A DNA stretch of 64,000 bases from positions 62,001 through 126,000 of the forward strand of contig LADR01000008.1 in assembly GCA_000961655.1 (NCBI GenBank). Direction: 5' to 3'. The notes below the pieces were generated by a model. That model was given only the letters and a program-made list of their open reading frames with translations, was not told the origin of the DNA and did no database searches. Shown in pieces: positions 21,982 to 31,259 of the stretch. Within the stretch, counting starts at the first letter, position 1. Each line of letters starts with the position of its first letter. The translations under genes and the position numbers were made by a program. The stretch comes from Desulfatitalea sp. BRH_c12 (GTDB lineage: Bacteria > Desulfobacterota > Desulfobacteria > Desulfobacterales > Desulfosarcinaceae).

Positions 21982-22905
21982 AATAAAGATTGACATCCTG
22001 AATCGGACTTTGTATCACACACAAAATCTTCGAGACAAATTTTTCTCTACTTTCTCTTTCTTCTGTCCTTGGCGGAAGTCTCGACAATCTGAATTGAGTA
22101 ACGCCAAATCTTGCCAAAAAAGTCTAATTTCTCTGCGCCGAAGCGGAAGAGATTGCGGTATTTACTACTGTCATCATCAGGATGGCGGTAGCTATTCCTG
22201 CATATCCTCCAACAGACAACAAGATTGGCAATAGTAGTAACGGCCTGCAGAAATGTACTACCAGCAAATGCTGGTCCATATTTCTCCAACAATTTCTTTG
22301 CGTAAGAAAATGGATTGGTATGTTGTGCTCTCGGTGTTGGTGGTCCTTTGTATTGTCAGAAAAAGTGTGAATAAAAGTATATTTTTTGCGGGTAGTAACT
22401 TACACAGTTTCAAGGAATTCAGATAGTAAATGACATTCTGTTACGTGTAGTCCGCAAACGCAATAAGAAATAACACCTAATTATTTACTACTTTAATTTA
22501 ATGATCTCGGAAAAAAACATGAACTTGTGACGAAATGGCATACTGATTGCTCAGGCGCATAGATGATTGCCCGGTCCGTTCATTATTCAGGCTTCGATTA
22601 TTTGGTTTTCTTATACCGGACGGTGTAATTCGAATCTAAATAAATTTTCCTGATTGGAAAAAAGATAGTACTTTCGACCGGTGAGTTTCGCCTGGGTAAA
22701 GCTTGTATTCGTGTGCCGAATATCAGACGCATTAATATCATTTAAAGCTTTAACCGGGTACGACCCCTTCAACGGACTCTTTTATGGGATTATGCAATTG
22801 GAAGAATCCTTTAGATATTACGCCTGCGCGGTGTTTTGAAACTCGCATGCGATGGCGCCTTTATAAAAGCATCCAAGTAAAGTGAGAACTGCAAGGAGAG
22901 GGATT
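21982..22905. other. AT-rich gene-free region before the type VI secretion cluster
   Basis: Base composition drops below that of its neighbours and no complete gene is seen. On the minus strand around 22160-22370 a hydrophobic frame (KKLLEKYGPAFAGSTFLQAV) continues, after one frameshift, as GGYAGIATAILMMT, so this may be a decayed membrane-protein gene. A perfect palindrome TTAAAGCTTTAA lies near 22740-22752. The likely T6SS promoter is listed separately. Confidence 0.45.
22536..22551 (+). promoter_or_regulatory. Candidate sigma-54 promoter of the T6SS operon
   Basis: TGGCATACTGATTGCT matches the -24/-12 consensus TGGCACR-N4-TTGCW with the exact GG-to-GC spacing. It lies about 355 bases upstream of tssJ, leaving room for an enhancer-binding activator and a leader. 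T6SS clusters in several bacteria are sigma-54 dependent; no activator gene is seen in the window. Confidence 0.5.
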
Positions 22906-23475
22906 GTGAGAATATTTGCGCGATATTTAGGATTACTGGTGCTTGTTGTTTTAATTTCAGGATGTGCGGCTACTATAAAAAAGCCGAAATGGCATTTTGA
23001 AAAGGAGGCCGTGAGGGTTCATGTCAAAGCGGACAGCAAATTAAACCTGTACAATGGCAAAGAGCATACGTTGTACATGTGTATCTATCAATTACAGGAA
23101 CTGAACGGTTTCGACCAGTTGACCCAGGACCCCGAGGGCATTCGCCAGTTGCTGGAGTGCCGTCTTTTTGACGAAGCGGTGGCCCTGGCAAGCAGTAAAA
23201 TCATCCACGCCGGAGAGAATATCACGATCAAACTCGATCGCGCCGAAAAATCCAACTATCTTGCACTGGTTACTGGATATTCCGCAGAACTGACCAATGA
23301 CCGGATGGTGCGCAGGCACAAATTTCAAACCTACAAGAAAAAAGAGAGTTTCTTCAAGAATACCTACCAATGTATTCCCTGTGTATTGGATGTGGCACTT
23401 TCTTTAGGTCCCAACCAAATAGAATATAGTAAAATACTACCGAAAGAAGTGGTGTGCAGCGATGAATGCAACTAA
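22906..23475 (+). CDS. tssJ: TssJ, outer-membrane lipoprotein of the T6SS
   Basis: The protein has 189 residues from the GTG at 22906, chosen because AAGGAGAGGG sits directly before it; an earlier in-frame GTG at 22882 has none. The hydrophobic signal peptide ends in the lipobox LISGC (Cys20), so it is lipid-anchored. The mature part has the TssJ beta-sandwich pattern, with LYMCIYQLQELNGFDQL and a late VTGYSAEL strand. TssJ binds the periplasmic end of TssM to build the membrane complex. The gene overlaps tssK by 14 bases and is the first of the operon. Confidence 0.9.
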   Translation: MRIFARYLGLLVLVVLISGCAATIKKPKWHFEKEAVRVHVKADSKLNLYNGKEHTLYMCIYQLQELNGFDQLTQDPEGIRQLLECRLFDEAVALASSKIIHAGENITIKLDRAEKSNYLALVTGYSAELTNDRMVRRHKFQTYKKKESFFKNTYQCIPCVLDVALSLGPNQIEYSKILPKEVVCSDECN

Positions 23476-24892
23476 AAGCCAATCGAACATTCCGGAGCAT
23501 CCGGCCAAGCCCATCCACTGGCAGGAGGGTTTGTTTTTGCAGCCCCATCATTTTCAGTGGCAGGACCTTTACTTTCAGTCGCAAATAGATCCGCTGAATC
23601 GTTATCTGCAGCCTTCTTTCTGGGGCACCGGTCGAATGGAGATTCATGAAGAAGCATTATCGAATCATGTGTTCAGTGTGCTGAGAGGCGAATTCAGGTT
23701 TCGCGATCTGACGCATGCCATCTATCCTGGCAATGCCGTGCTCGAGTCTCGTAATTTCGAGAAGGCCTGGAAGGATAAGGGCAAGGCTTTCAATGTATAT
23801 CTTGGCATCCGCAAGCTCTCCCGAACCAGTGGCAATGTGTCCGATCCCGGCGATTTTGAATCGTTCTCTATGATTCCGACCCGCTATATGTCTGAAAGAG
23901 AGGGTGAAAACCTGGCCGATCTGTATGCGGGCGGCGAAGAACTGCCGATCGAACGGATGCGCTATGTATTGAAGTTGCTATGGGAAGATGAAAAGAGCAG
24001 CATCGGAGACTACGAAGTCATTCCCATTGCCAGGCTCGAGAACCGCAAGGGCGAGGTGGTTATGATGCCGGAATACGTTCCGCCCGTCTTGGCGCTTGCC
24101 TCATGCGATGAATTGATGCAGTCCATCAAGGCCATGAACGAGATGATCACGGCGACCTCCAACCGTCTCGAAATGCACAAAAAAGACCGTGGCGTGCACA
24201 CCGCGGCCTTCGGGACCAAAGATATGGTATTCTTGTTCACCCTGCGCACCTTGAATCGTTTCTCGCCGTTGCTGCGGCATATGCTCGGCAAAGCCGGTGC
24301 GGTGCACCCCTGGGCCTTTTACGGGGTGCTGTGCCAGTTGATTGGTGAATTGTCCACCTTTTCTTCCAAAATAAATCTGAATAATATCCGCAAGGACAGT
24401 CCTTTTTACCTGGTTGAATATGATCACGAGGCGTTGACCCACTGTATTAAACGGGCGCGGTACATCCTGTCGAGATTGATGTCGGATATCACTTCAGAGC
24501 CGGAATATGTCACGCCCTTCACTTATGATGGCCAAAACTTCAGCGCCGATCTGAACTCAAAGATGCTGCAGGGGCGCAAACGCTACTTCCTGGTGGTGGA
24601 AACGGAGATGGATCAGGGCCAGGTGGTGGTCGAATTGGAGAACCAGGCCAAAATGAGTTCCTCCAAACATATATCCATGCTGATCGTCCAGTCGTTGCGC
24701 GGCATCGAGCTCAAGCATATCCCGCATCCGCCTCAGGAACTGCCGCGTAGAAGCATGGGGATTTATTTTACCATCAATCATACCAACCGACTATGGACAA
24801 AGGTCATCGAAGATCAGAAGCTCGCGCTCGCCTGGGATACCCGGCCTAAGGATGCGCGAATGGAACTGATGGTCGCCGGAGGGGACGAATGA
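23462..24892 (+). CDS. tssK: TssK, T6SS baseplate subunit
   Basis: This 476-residue cytosolic trimeric protein links the baseplate to the TssJLM membrane complex. The N-terminal signature PIHWQEGLFLQPHHFQWQDL is diagnostic, and the C-terminal head domain (PRRSMGIYFTINHTNRLW) is present. It is slightly longer than the usual 440-450 residues. It overlaps tssJ by 14 bases and tssL by 4, indicating translational coupling. Confidence 0.95.
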   Translation: MNATKSQSNIPEHPAKPIHWQEGLFLQPHHFQWQDLYFQSQIDPLNRYLQPSFWGTGRMEIHEEALSNHVFSVLRGEFRFRDLTHAIYPGNAVLESRNFEKAWKDKGKAFNVYLGIRKLSRTSGNVSDPGDFESFSMIPTRYMSEREGENLADLYAGGEELPIERMRYVLKLLWEDEKSSIGDYEVIPIARLENRKGEVVMMPEYVPPVLALASCDELMQSIKAMNEMITATSNRLEMHKKDRGVHTAAFGTKDMVFLFTLRTLNRFSPLLRHMLGKAGAVHPWAFYGVLCQLIGELSTFSSKINLNNIRKDSPFYLVEYDHEALTHCIKRARYILSRLMSDITSEPEYVTPFTYDGQNFSADLNSKMLQGRKRYFLVVETEMDQGQVVVELENQAKMSSSKHISMLIVQSLRGIELKHIPHPPQELPRRSMGIYFTINHTNRLWTKVIEDQKLALAWDTRPKDARMELMVAGGDE

Positions 24893-25563
24893 CACGCCTC
24901 ATCGATTGTTTTATGGAGCTGATTGTTTATGTGGTGGCTACTGTCAAAGATATCCAAAAGAATCAACCGGACTTCGAGTCCGTTAAATCTGATATCGACC
25001 GGCTGCTCGATAAAAGTCACAAATGCCAGCAGGCCGCCTATATTTCCGATGAGGATTACAATTATGCCCGGTTATCCGTCTGCGTATGGATTGATGAGGC
25101 CTTGATGAATTCGGCCTGGGACCATGCGCGCGAATGGCGGCGCCAAATATTGCAGCGCCGTTACTACAACATTACGGATGGCGGTCAAGAGTTCTTCGAT
25201 CGTCTGGACAAACTGGGGCACGAAGACCGAGACCTGCGCGAGGTCGCTTATTACTGCCTGACGCTCGGTCTGGCTGGGCGTTACATCGAAAAAGGGGACG
25301 GCGCCGTACTGGATCACTTGAAGGCCGTCAACCTGAAGCGTCTTTTCGGAAGTTCGGCCGGGGAACCCACCCTCGAAAACCGGCAAATGTTTCCGGAGGC
25401 GTATCAGAAACAAAACGAAGTGCCTCATCCGCAAGAAAAGGTGTTTTCTTTCAAGGCACTGCCGGTTGTTATCGGTCTCATACCCATAGGTTTGTTTTTC
25501 GCCCTGTTCGCGATTTATCAGTATCTGCTGGAGCTGGATTTGGGCAAATTTGCATCTTTGTGA
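24889..25563 (+). CDS. tssL: TssL, inner-membrane T6SS protein (DotU/IcmH-like)
   Basis: This 224-residue protein has a cytoplasmic helical domain with the DotU pattern (ARLSVCVWIDEALMNS, GGQEFFDRLDKL, YYCLTLGLAGRY) and a single C-terminal membrane anchor (LPVVIGLIPIGLFFALFAIYQY, about residues 187-208). It lacks the periplasmic peptidoglycan-binding extension found in some TssL proteins, so wall anchoring must come from another protein. With TssJ and TssM it forms the membrane complex. Confidence 0.94.
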   Translation: MTRLIDCFMELIVYVVATVKDIQKNQPDFESVKSDIDRLLDKSHKCQQAAYISDEDYNYARLSVCVWIDEALMNSAWDHAREWRRQILQRRYYNITDGGQEFFDRLDKLGHEDRDLREVAYYCLTLGLAGRYIEKGDGAVLDHLKAVNLKRLFGSSAGEPTLENRQMFPEAYQKQNEVPHPQEKVFSFKALPVVIGLIPIGLFFALFAIYQYLLELDLGKFASL

Positions 25564-25618
25564 GAATGCAAGCGTCACCCAAGGCACACTTTGTGCCATG
25601 AACCCGGAATGATAAGCC

Positions 25619-28600
25619 ATGCGATCTTTTAAGATGTCCAAATTTTTGAAGCTGCTGCTGGTGGTGTTGTTGCTGACATTATGCGCTCTTCTCGGCTGGG
25701 CGCTGGTTATTTTTGTCATGAGCCTGAGTATCCAGTGGTGGGCTAAGGCCATGATTTTCACGTGCCTGGGCGCCACTGTCATCCTTATGGTTTTACTCCG
25801 GAAACTCTGGATAAAACGCAAGGAAATGAAATTTGTAGATGGCATTATCGGCAGCGATAAGGCCGGCAATCTCAATGCCATCGATGATGCTTCCCGGGAA
25901 TTGCGACGCCGTTTCAAAGAGGCGGTGACAACCTTGAAAAAGTCGCATTTGAAAGGAAAAGGCAATCCGCTCTATGTGCTCCCCTGGTATATGATCGTGG
26001 GCAAAAGCGGCTCAGGAAAATCCACGGCTGTCAAGAGCGCGAGGCTGCCTTCACCATTCGGCGACATCAACAGAATTTCGGGCGTGGAAGGGACGCGCAA
26101 TTGTGACTGGTGGTTTTTCGATGATTCGGTAGTGATCGATACTGCCGGGCGGTATTCTGTTCATCGCAATGAAGATCTGGATAAAAGCGAGTGGCTCTCT
26201 TTTCTTGAACATCTGGTCAAATACCGCAAAAAAGAGCCGATCAACGGCATCATCGTCACCGTCGAAGCTGATCAATTGCTTCAGGGCGATCTTGAAAAGG
26301 TAGAGGCGGAAGGCCGGACACTCCGGAAGCGCATCGATGAGGTCATCTATGTGATGGGCGCCAAGTTTCCGATTTATCTTTTGGTAACCAAATGCGACCT
26401 GATTTACGGAATGGACAGATTTTGTCGGCTGCTATCGGAAAGCACCCTGGATCAGGCGATGGGAATGATGAACCATGACGGCGAAACGGATATCGCGGTG
26501 CTGGTCGACAAAACCATCAACACCCTGGTCGACAAGCTCAAGGATATCCGCCTGTTGCTGGCAAACCGGGAAGAGGTGCGCGACCGTCACTATGTCAATC
26601 CTGAAGTATTGCTGTTTCCGGATGAACTGGCCCGTTTGCGCAAAGGATTGATGGTGTTTTGCAAAGGCGCCTTCAAAGATAATCCTTTCCAGGAGTTGCC
26701 GCCCCTGCGCGGGGTTTACTTTTGCAGCGGGCAGCAGGCCGGGCGGCCCGTCAGCACTCATGTCGACACCGCCGGCAAAATGATCCGCCATGAATTGCCT
26801 GGCACGGGCAACGGCTTTTTTCTGCACGACTTTTTCGCCAAGATACTCCCACTCGATCGCCCGCTGTATTCACTGACAAGGCAGGCCAGGGAATGGCACC
26901 GTTTGACCCATAACCTCTGGTTGACAGGGTTCGGGACGGTTGTCCTGATCTTTTGTATCCTGTTGACCCATTCGTGGAATGAAAACAGATCCGCCATCAA
27001 CACCGTATCTCCGGAGTTCAGGAAAACCCTTCTTTTTAAAAACGAGCCGGTCGCCGACATCGCCACAATGGCCGAGTTCAGGTCCCAGATCAAAAATCTG
27101 GAACGCATCAATGCCGATTGGCGTACGCCGCGTCTGGGGCTGAAGGCCAGCATCACCTTGGAGAAGGATCTCAAACAACGTTATTGCCAGCGTTTTTACG
27201 AGCATTTCGACGCCGACATCAATAATCAGATCGAAGGGCAGATTGCCGATGGCGGCTGGGAGAAAAACAATGCCGAACCTACGGTGCGGTACATCCCCTT
27301 CATTATTCGCCGGGTCAACCTGCTCAACGCTCTGTTTATGGGCGCTGACGAGCAGCAACTCGCCCAACTGCCCGACCCGGATTACGCCCTGATGATTCTC
27401 AATGACGATAAGCGGTCATCGGCCAGCGATACGCTCGATAGATATAAGGAAACATACATTACCTATCTTATCTGGCAGAAAGACCGCGTGGTGCTGAACA
27501 AAACAATGGCAGGTATGCAGCGCCTTTTGGCCAATTACTTTTCAGAAAGCCAGGGAAATCTGGGGTGGTTGACGGAATGGGTCAATCGACACCTGCGTGG
27601 CCAAGCGGTCACCATGAACAGCTTTTGGCGCGGCACCGCGCCGGATGACACGCTCGCATCGGTTAAGCCGGCGTATACCTTGGAAGGCCGTAAACTCATC
27701 GGCCATTTTGTCGCCGATGAACTGGATGCGGCAGTGGCGCATTCTTTGTCGATCGTGCAGCAAAAGGAATCGTTTGTGGCATCATACCAGGATGCCTATT
27801 ACGGTGCCTGGCTGGCCCTGTGCACGCAATTCGAAAAAGGCATGCTGCTGTTCAAAGAAGACACCGAATGGCTGAATGCACTGGAGAGACTTGCCAGTGA
27901 AAACAGTCCCTACATGCAACTCATTCAGAAAATGGCAGCTGAGCTGTTTCCGATAGCCTCGGATGACACCTGGCCCACACTGCGTCTTCTGGCTTCGCAT
28001 GAGGAAAAATACGATGCATGGCTCACGGCGGTACGCAATTTCACCGTCGTGCGACAAGCCGCCATCGGCGACGCCGCAATGGACAATAAAGCGGTAAAAC
28101 AGCTGGGGAACAAGATGGCCGGAAAGGTCAGCGGTAATACGGCGGTTGCCGCCAAACTTGTCTTGGGCACGTTGGATGACAGTAAACTGGCCAAAGCCCG
28201 CGAAGCGTTAATTCAATACCAAACGGCAATGACAGGATTTACGGGAATAACAACCTCCTTGGGTTACGCCCATCAGGTCGCCCTTTCAGGATTCGGTGAT
28301 AATCCGGCCGAGGCTAAATCCCATCTGTACGCGGCCGACAAGGCCAGCGCATCATTGCGTTCGATGCTGTCCCAACACGATGTACCTCTCAAAGATTCTA
28401 TCAAGGATCCCTTCTGGAGTTTGTTCCAGGAACCACTGGATGCCCTCTGGCGTTTCACCGTGTTGCAGGCCGGCTGTCGTTTGCAGGAGCTGTGGGATGA
28501 AGAAGTGATCGTCAGAACACAAGGTGTTCATGACCAGTACCAATTGACGGCACTGCTTTTCGGCGATCGCGGACTGGCAGACCAGTACATGTATACGCAT

Positions 28601-29203
28601 GCACGGCCTTTTGTTCAGCAAAGTTCGGCGCGTGGTTATCACGCAAGAGAGCGGCAAAATGCGCGGGTTCACTTTCAGCGCAGTTTCTTCGACTTTATAA
28701 AGCAGGGCAAACGGTGGAATTCCCGCTCCGGCGGCGTCAGTCAGCAGCAGAACTTCAATGTCACCGTGACGGCCTATCCCACCGATGTCAACGCCGAAGC
28801 CAGGGTCAAACCCTATATGACGCGCCTGATAGTCGACAGTCCGGAGGGTGCGGCAGTTCTTGAAAACAAACAATACCCTGTAGAAAAGAAATTTAATTGG
28901 TCGGCCGTCGGCGATGGGAGCGTTCTTCTGCAAATACATTTTGAAAATATCACTTTGACCCAACGATACACAGGCTACTGCGCCTTTGGTAAATTCTTGC
29001 GCGATTTTTCCGGTGGGCGCAAAACCTTCACGGCGGATCAGTTCCCGAACCAAGTGACGGATCTAAACCGTTTCGGTGTCAAGCAAATCGACGTGATTTT
29101 TCAGTTCGATCAAAGCCAGATCCAACCGGTGATGCGGCTGCTCGATACGGGGCCAGGACAGCCACCCAGAAAAATTATCAATTGCAAAAAATCTGCGGGA
29201 TAA
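25619..29203 (+). CDS. tssM: TssM, inner-membrane T6SS protein (IcmF-like)
   Basis: This 1194-residue protein spans the inner membrane. Two hydrophobic helices sit near residues 9-60. A cytosolic nucleotide-binding domain carries the P-loop GKSGSGKST (about residue 127) and the DTAGRY motif, so the ATP/GTP site is intact, unlike in many TssM proteins. A third membrane helix (TGFGTVVLIFCILLTH) lies near residues 432-448, followed by the long periplasmic part that binds TssJ. It begins 56 bases after tssL. Confidence 0.95.
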   Translation: MRSFKMSKFLKLLLVVLLLTLCALLGWALVIFVMSLSIQWWAKAMIFTCLGATVILMVLLRKLWIKRKEMKFVDGIIGSDKAGNLNAIDDASRELRRRFKEAVTTLKKSHLKGKGNPLYVLPWYMIVGKSGSGKSTAVKSARLPSPFGDINRISGVEGTRNCDWWFFDDSVVIDTAGRYSVHRNEDLDKSEWLSFLEHLVKYRKKEPINGIIVTVEADQLLQGDLEKVEAEGRTLRKRIDEVIYVMGAKFPIYLLVTKCDLIYGMDRFCRLLSESTLDQAMGMMNHDGETDIAVLVDKTINTLVDKLKDIRLLLANREEVRDRHYVNPEVLLFPDELARLRKGLMVFCKGAFKDNPFQELPPLRGVYFCSGQQAGRPVSTHVDTAGKMIRHELPGTGNGFFLHDFFAKILPLDRPLYSLTRQAREWHRLTHNLWLTGFGTVVLIFCILLTHSWNENRSAINTVSPEFRKTLLFKNEPVADIATMAEFRSQIKNLERINADWRTPRLGLKASITLEKDLKQRYCQRFYEHFDADINNQIEGQIADGGWEKNNAEPTVRYIPFIIRRVNLLNALFMGADEQQLAQLPDPDYALMILNDDKRSSASDTLDRYKETYITYLIWQKDRVVLNKTMAGMQRLLANYFSESQGNLGWLTEWVNRHLRGQAVTMNSFWRGTAPDDTLASVKPAYTLEGRKLIGHFVADELDAAVAHSLSIVQQKESFVASYQDAYYGAWLALCTQFEKGMLLFKEDTEWLNALERLASENSPYMQLIQKMAAELFPIASDDTWPTLRLLASHEEKYDAWLTAVRNFTVVRQAAIGDAAMDNKAVKQLGNKMAGKVSGNTAVAAKLVLGTLDDSKLAKAREALIQYQTAMTGFTGITTSLGYAHQVALSGFGDNPAEAKSHLYAADKASASLRSMLSQHDVPLKDSIKDPFWSLFQEPLDALWRFTVLQAGCRLQELWDEEVIVRTQGVHDQYQLTALLFGDRGLADQYMYTHARPFVQQSSARGYHARERQNARVHFQRSFFDFIKQGKRWNSRSGGVSQQQNFNVTVTAYPTDVNAEARVKPYMTRLIVDSPEGAAVLENKQYPVEKKFNWSAVGDGSVLLQIHFENITLTQRYTGYCAFGKFLRDFSGGRKTFTADQFPNQVTDLNRFGVKQIDVIFQFDQSQIQPVMRLLDTGPGQPPRKIINCKKSAG

Positions 29204-29279
29204 AGCGCCATGTTCACTCGAATGCAATGGGATTGGTTTGTTTGTCCGAAACCGTACCGTCAAAGACTAAGGATGTTAA

Positions 29280-30596
29280 ATGGATTCCGCACTGACGCTC
29301 GATGAACTTTTGCAGCCCATCTCGCACGCCAGTCCCTCTGGAGACGATTTGCGCTACGCGCCGATTTACGATCAGATCAAAGAAGCCCGGCGGGCCGATG
29401 ACGTGCTCGAACAAGGCGAGTGGCAGACAGAGGTCAAAAACTCGGACTGGCGACAGGTCATTAAGCTGTGCCGAGAAGCGCTGACAACCCAAACCAAAGA
29501 CCTTCAGATCGCTGTCTGGCTGACTGAGGCGATGATTCATCAATATGGTTTTGCAGGATTGGCGGAGGGACTGGAACTGATTCGAAGACTCATCCAGCAC
29601 TTTTGGCCAACTCTGTATCCGCCCATCGAAGACGGCGACCTCGATTATCGGATAGGGCCCCTGAGGTATTTAAACGAACGGTTACCTGGCAGTATCTACA
29701 AAGTGCCCCTCTGCGATCCAATCCAGACCAAGGGATATAATTATCGTCAATGGGAGGAATCCAGGCTGATTGGGTTCAACCAGAATTTGGACAGAGAACA
29801 GAGACAGAGGCGCGAGACATTGATCGGCGAAGGCAAGATCAGCCCCGAAGAATTCGCGGTATCGATCAATACCTGTTCCATGATGTTTTACAGTGACATA
29901 ACCGAGCAGTTGCGGGAATGCAGCACGGCAGCGCTGGATCTTGACACCGTTCTGAATGAAAAATTCGCCCCCGATCCGCCTGGTCTCACTCAGATGATCG
30001 CGGCCATCGAAGCTTGTGCGCGGGTCGTCGGCCGAATCTTCAAGGATAAGCACAAAAGCGAAATCGCGCCCCAAGAGGAGATCGAAGTCGGTCGAACCCC
30101 AGGTTTTCCCCAAGCTCATTTGGAGTCTTTCGCGGTTGATCCAGTTTCCTATCCAGATCAAGGTCGTGCCGAAATGCCCATGCCCGTGCGCAACGCCATC
30201 AGCGACATCAGCAGCTCTGAACGATGGCTGTGGAAGCAGGTTCTGGAGAAACTCGAACAAGGGCATTTAAAGAATGCGATGAACCAGTTGCTGTCCGCTG
30301 CGGCCCTGGCACCGTCGATCAGAGAGAAAACCAGATATCAGCTGCTGGTCGCCAAGCTATGTCTGAAAGCCGATCGTGTCGATCTGGCGGGTCCCATTGT
30401 CGAAGAGCTTTATAAGTTGATCGAAGCATTGAACCTGGAAAAATGGGAACACCCATCTTGGGTGGCCGAAGTGGTCGAAACGCTTTACCGCTGCCTGAGT
30501 GCCAACGGCACCGAAGAAACGGATCGGACCAAAACCCTTTTTGAAAAACTTTGCCTTTTAAATGTCACCAGGGCCGCGGCCTACCGGCGAACTTGA
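29280..30596 (+). CDS. tssA: TssA, T6SS assembly cap protein
   Basis: This 438-residue cytosolic protein starts with the ImpA_N domain (LLQPISHASPSGDDLRY, then VKNSDWRQVIKLCREAL and WLTEAMIHQYGFAGLAEGL). The C-terminal part is helical and holds a repeat-like LLSAAALAPSIREKTRYQLLVAKL region, typical of the class that caps and primes sheath polymerisation. The gap to tssM is 76 bases and the gap to tssB 114 bases. Confidence 0.9.
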   Translation: MDSALTLDELLQPISHASPSGDDLRYAPIYDQIKEARRADDVLEQGEWQTEVKNSDWRQVIKLCREALTTQTKDLQIAVWLTEAMIHQYGFAGLAEGLELIRRLIQHFWPTLYPPIEDGDLDYRIGPLRYLNERLPGSIYKVPLCDPIQTKGYNYRQWEESRLIGFNQNLDREQRQRRETLIGEGKISPEEFAVSINTCSMMFYSDITEQLRECSTAALDLDTVLNEKFAPDPPGLTQMIAAIEACARVVGRIFKDKHKSEIAPQEEIEVGRTPGFPQAHLESFAVDPVSYPDQGRAEMPMPVRNAISDISSSERWLWKQVLEKLEQGHLKNAMNQLLSAAALAPSIREKTRYQLLVAKLCLKADRVDLAGPIVEELYKLIEALNLEKWEHPSWVAEVVETLYRCLSANGTEETDRTKTLFEKLCLLNVTRAAAYRRT

Positions 30597-30710
30597 TTGG
30601 CGTGGAAGCGTTGGACAAAATGCCCCGCAGGTGGATCAAAGACAATTTAATCTGGCGCCGGCCGGCCCCAACAGAGCCGATTCGCCCATTCAAACCAATA
30701 GGAGGAAGAA

Positions 30711-31232
30711 ATGGCCGACAGTACCCAGGATAAACTCAAGCGTGTGCGTCCGCCGCGCGTCCATATCACCTATGACGTGGAGACCGGAGATGCGGCTGAA
30801 AAGAAGGAAATTCCCTTTGTGGTCGGTGTGCTTTCCGATCTGTCGGGGCAACCGGAACAGCCGCTGCCGCCGATCAAGGAACGCAAATACGTAGAAGTGG
30901 ATCGTGACAATTTTGACGAAATATTGGAAGGCATGAAGCCCAGATTGGCGTTTCAGGTCGAAAACAAGCTCGAAGAGGGAAGCGCAACCAACATGGGAGT
31001 TGAATTGACTTTCAAGAGCATGGACGATTTTCATCCTGAAAAAATTGCTGAACAGGTCGAACCTATCCGCAAGCTTGTTGAAGCACGAAAAAAACTTTAC
31101 AATCTAATGGCTAAACTGGACGGCAATGACAAGCTTGAATCCCTTCTTCAGGATGTGATTGCCAGCACGGATAAATTGGCTCGGATCAGTGAAGCGAAAG
31201 CCGACGTCAAAGATGATGGCGACCAGAAGTAA
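30711..31232 (+). CDS. tssB: TssB, small T6SS sheath subunit (VipA)
   Basis: This 173-residue protein is the small half of the contractile sheath, pairing with TssC. The motif RPPRVHITYDVETGDA followed by IPFVVGVLSDLSG is diagnostic, as is the downstream DDFHPEKIAEQVEPIRKLVE. A strong ribosome site (TAGGAGGAA) precedes the ATG, as expected for a highly produced subunit. Confidence 0.96.
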   Translation: MADSTQDKLKRVRPPRVHITYDVETGDAAEKKEIPFVVGVLSDLSGQPEQPLPPIKERKYVEVDRDNFDEILEGMKPRLAFQVENKLEEGSATNMGVELTFKSMDDFHPEKIAEQVEPIRKLVEARKKLYNLMAKLDGNDKLESLLQDVIASTDKLARISEAKADVKDDGDQK

Positions 31233-31259
31233 GAATAATAGTCTGAAAGGATGAAGACA

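Noticed and set aside
22047-22370. Possible small membrane protein on the minus strand
   Set aside because: Protein-like segments exist in two frames, but a frameshift is required and no start is visible; at most a decayed remnant, mentioned only in the gene-free note.
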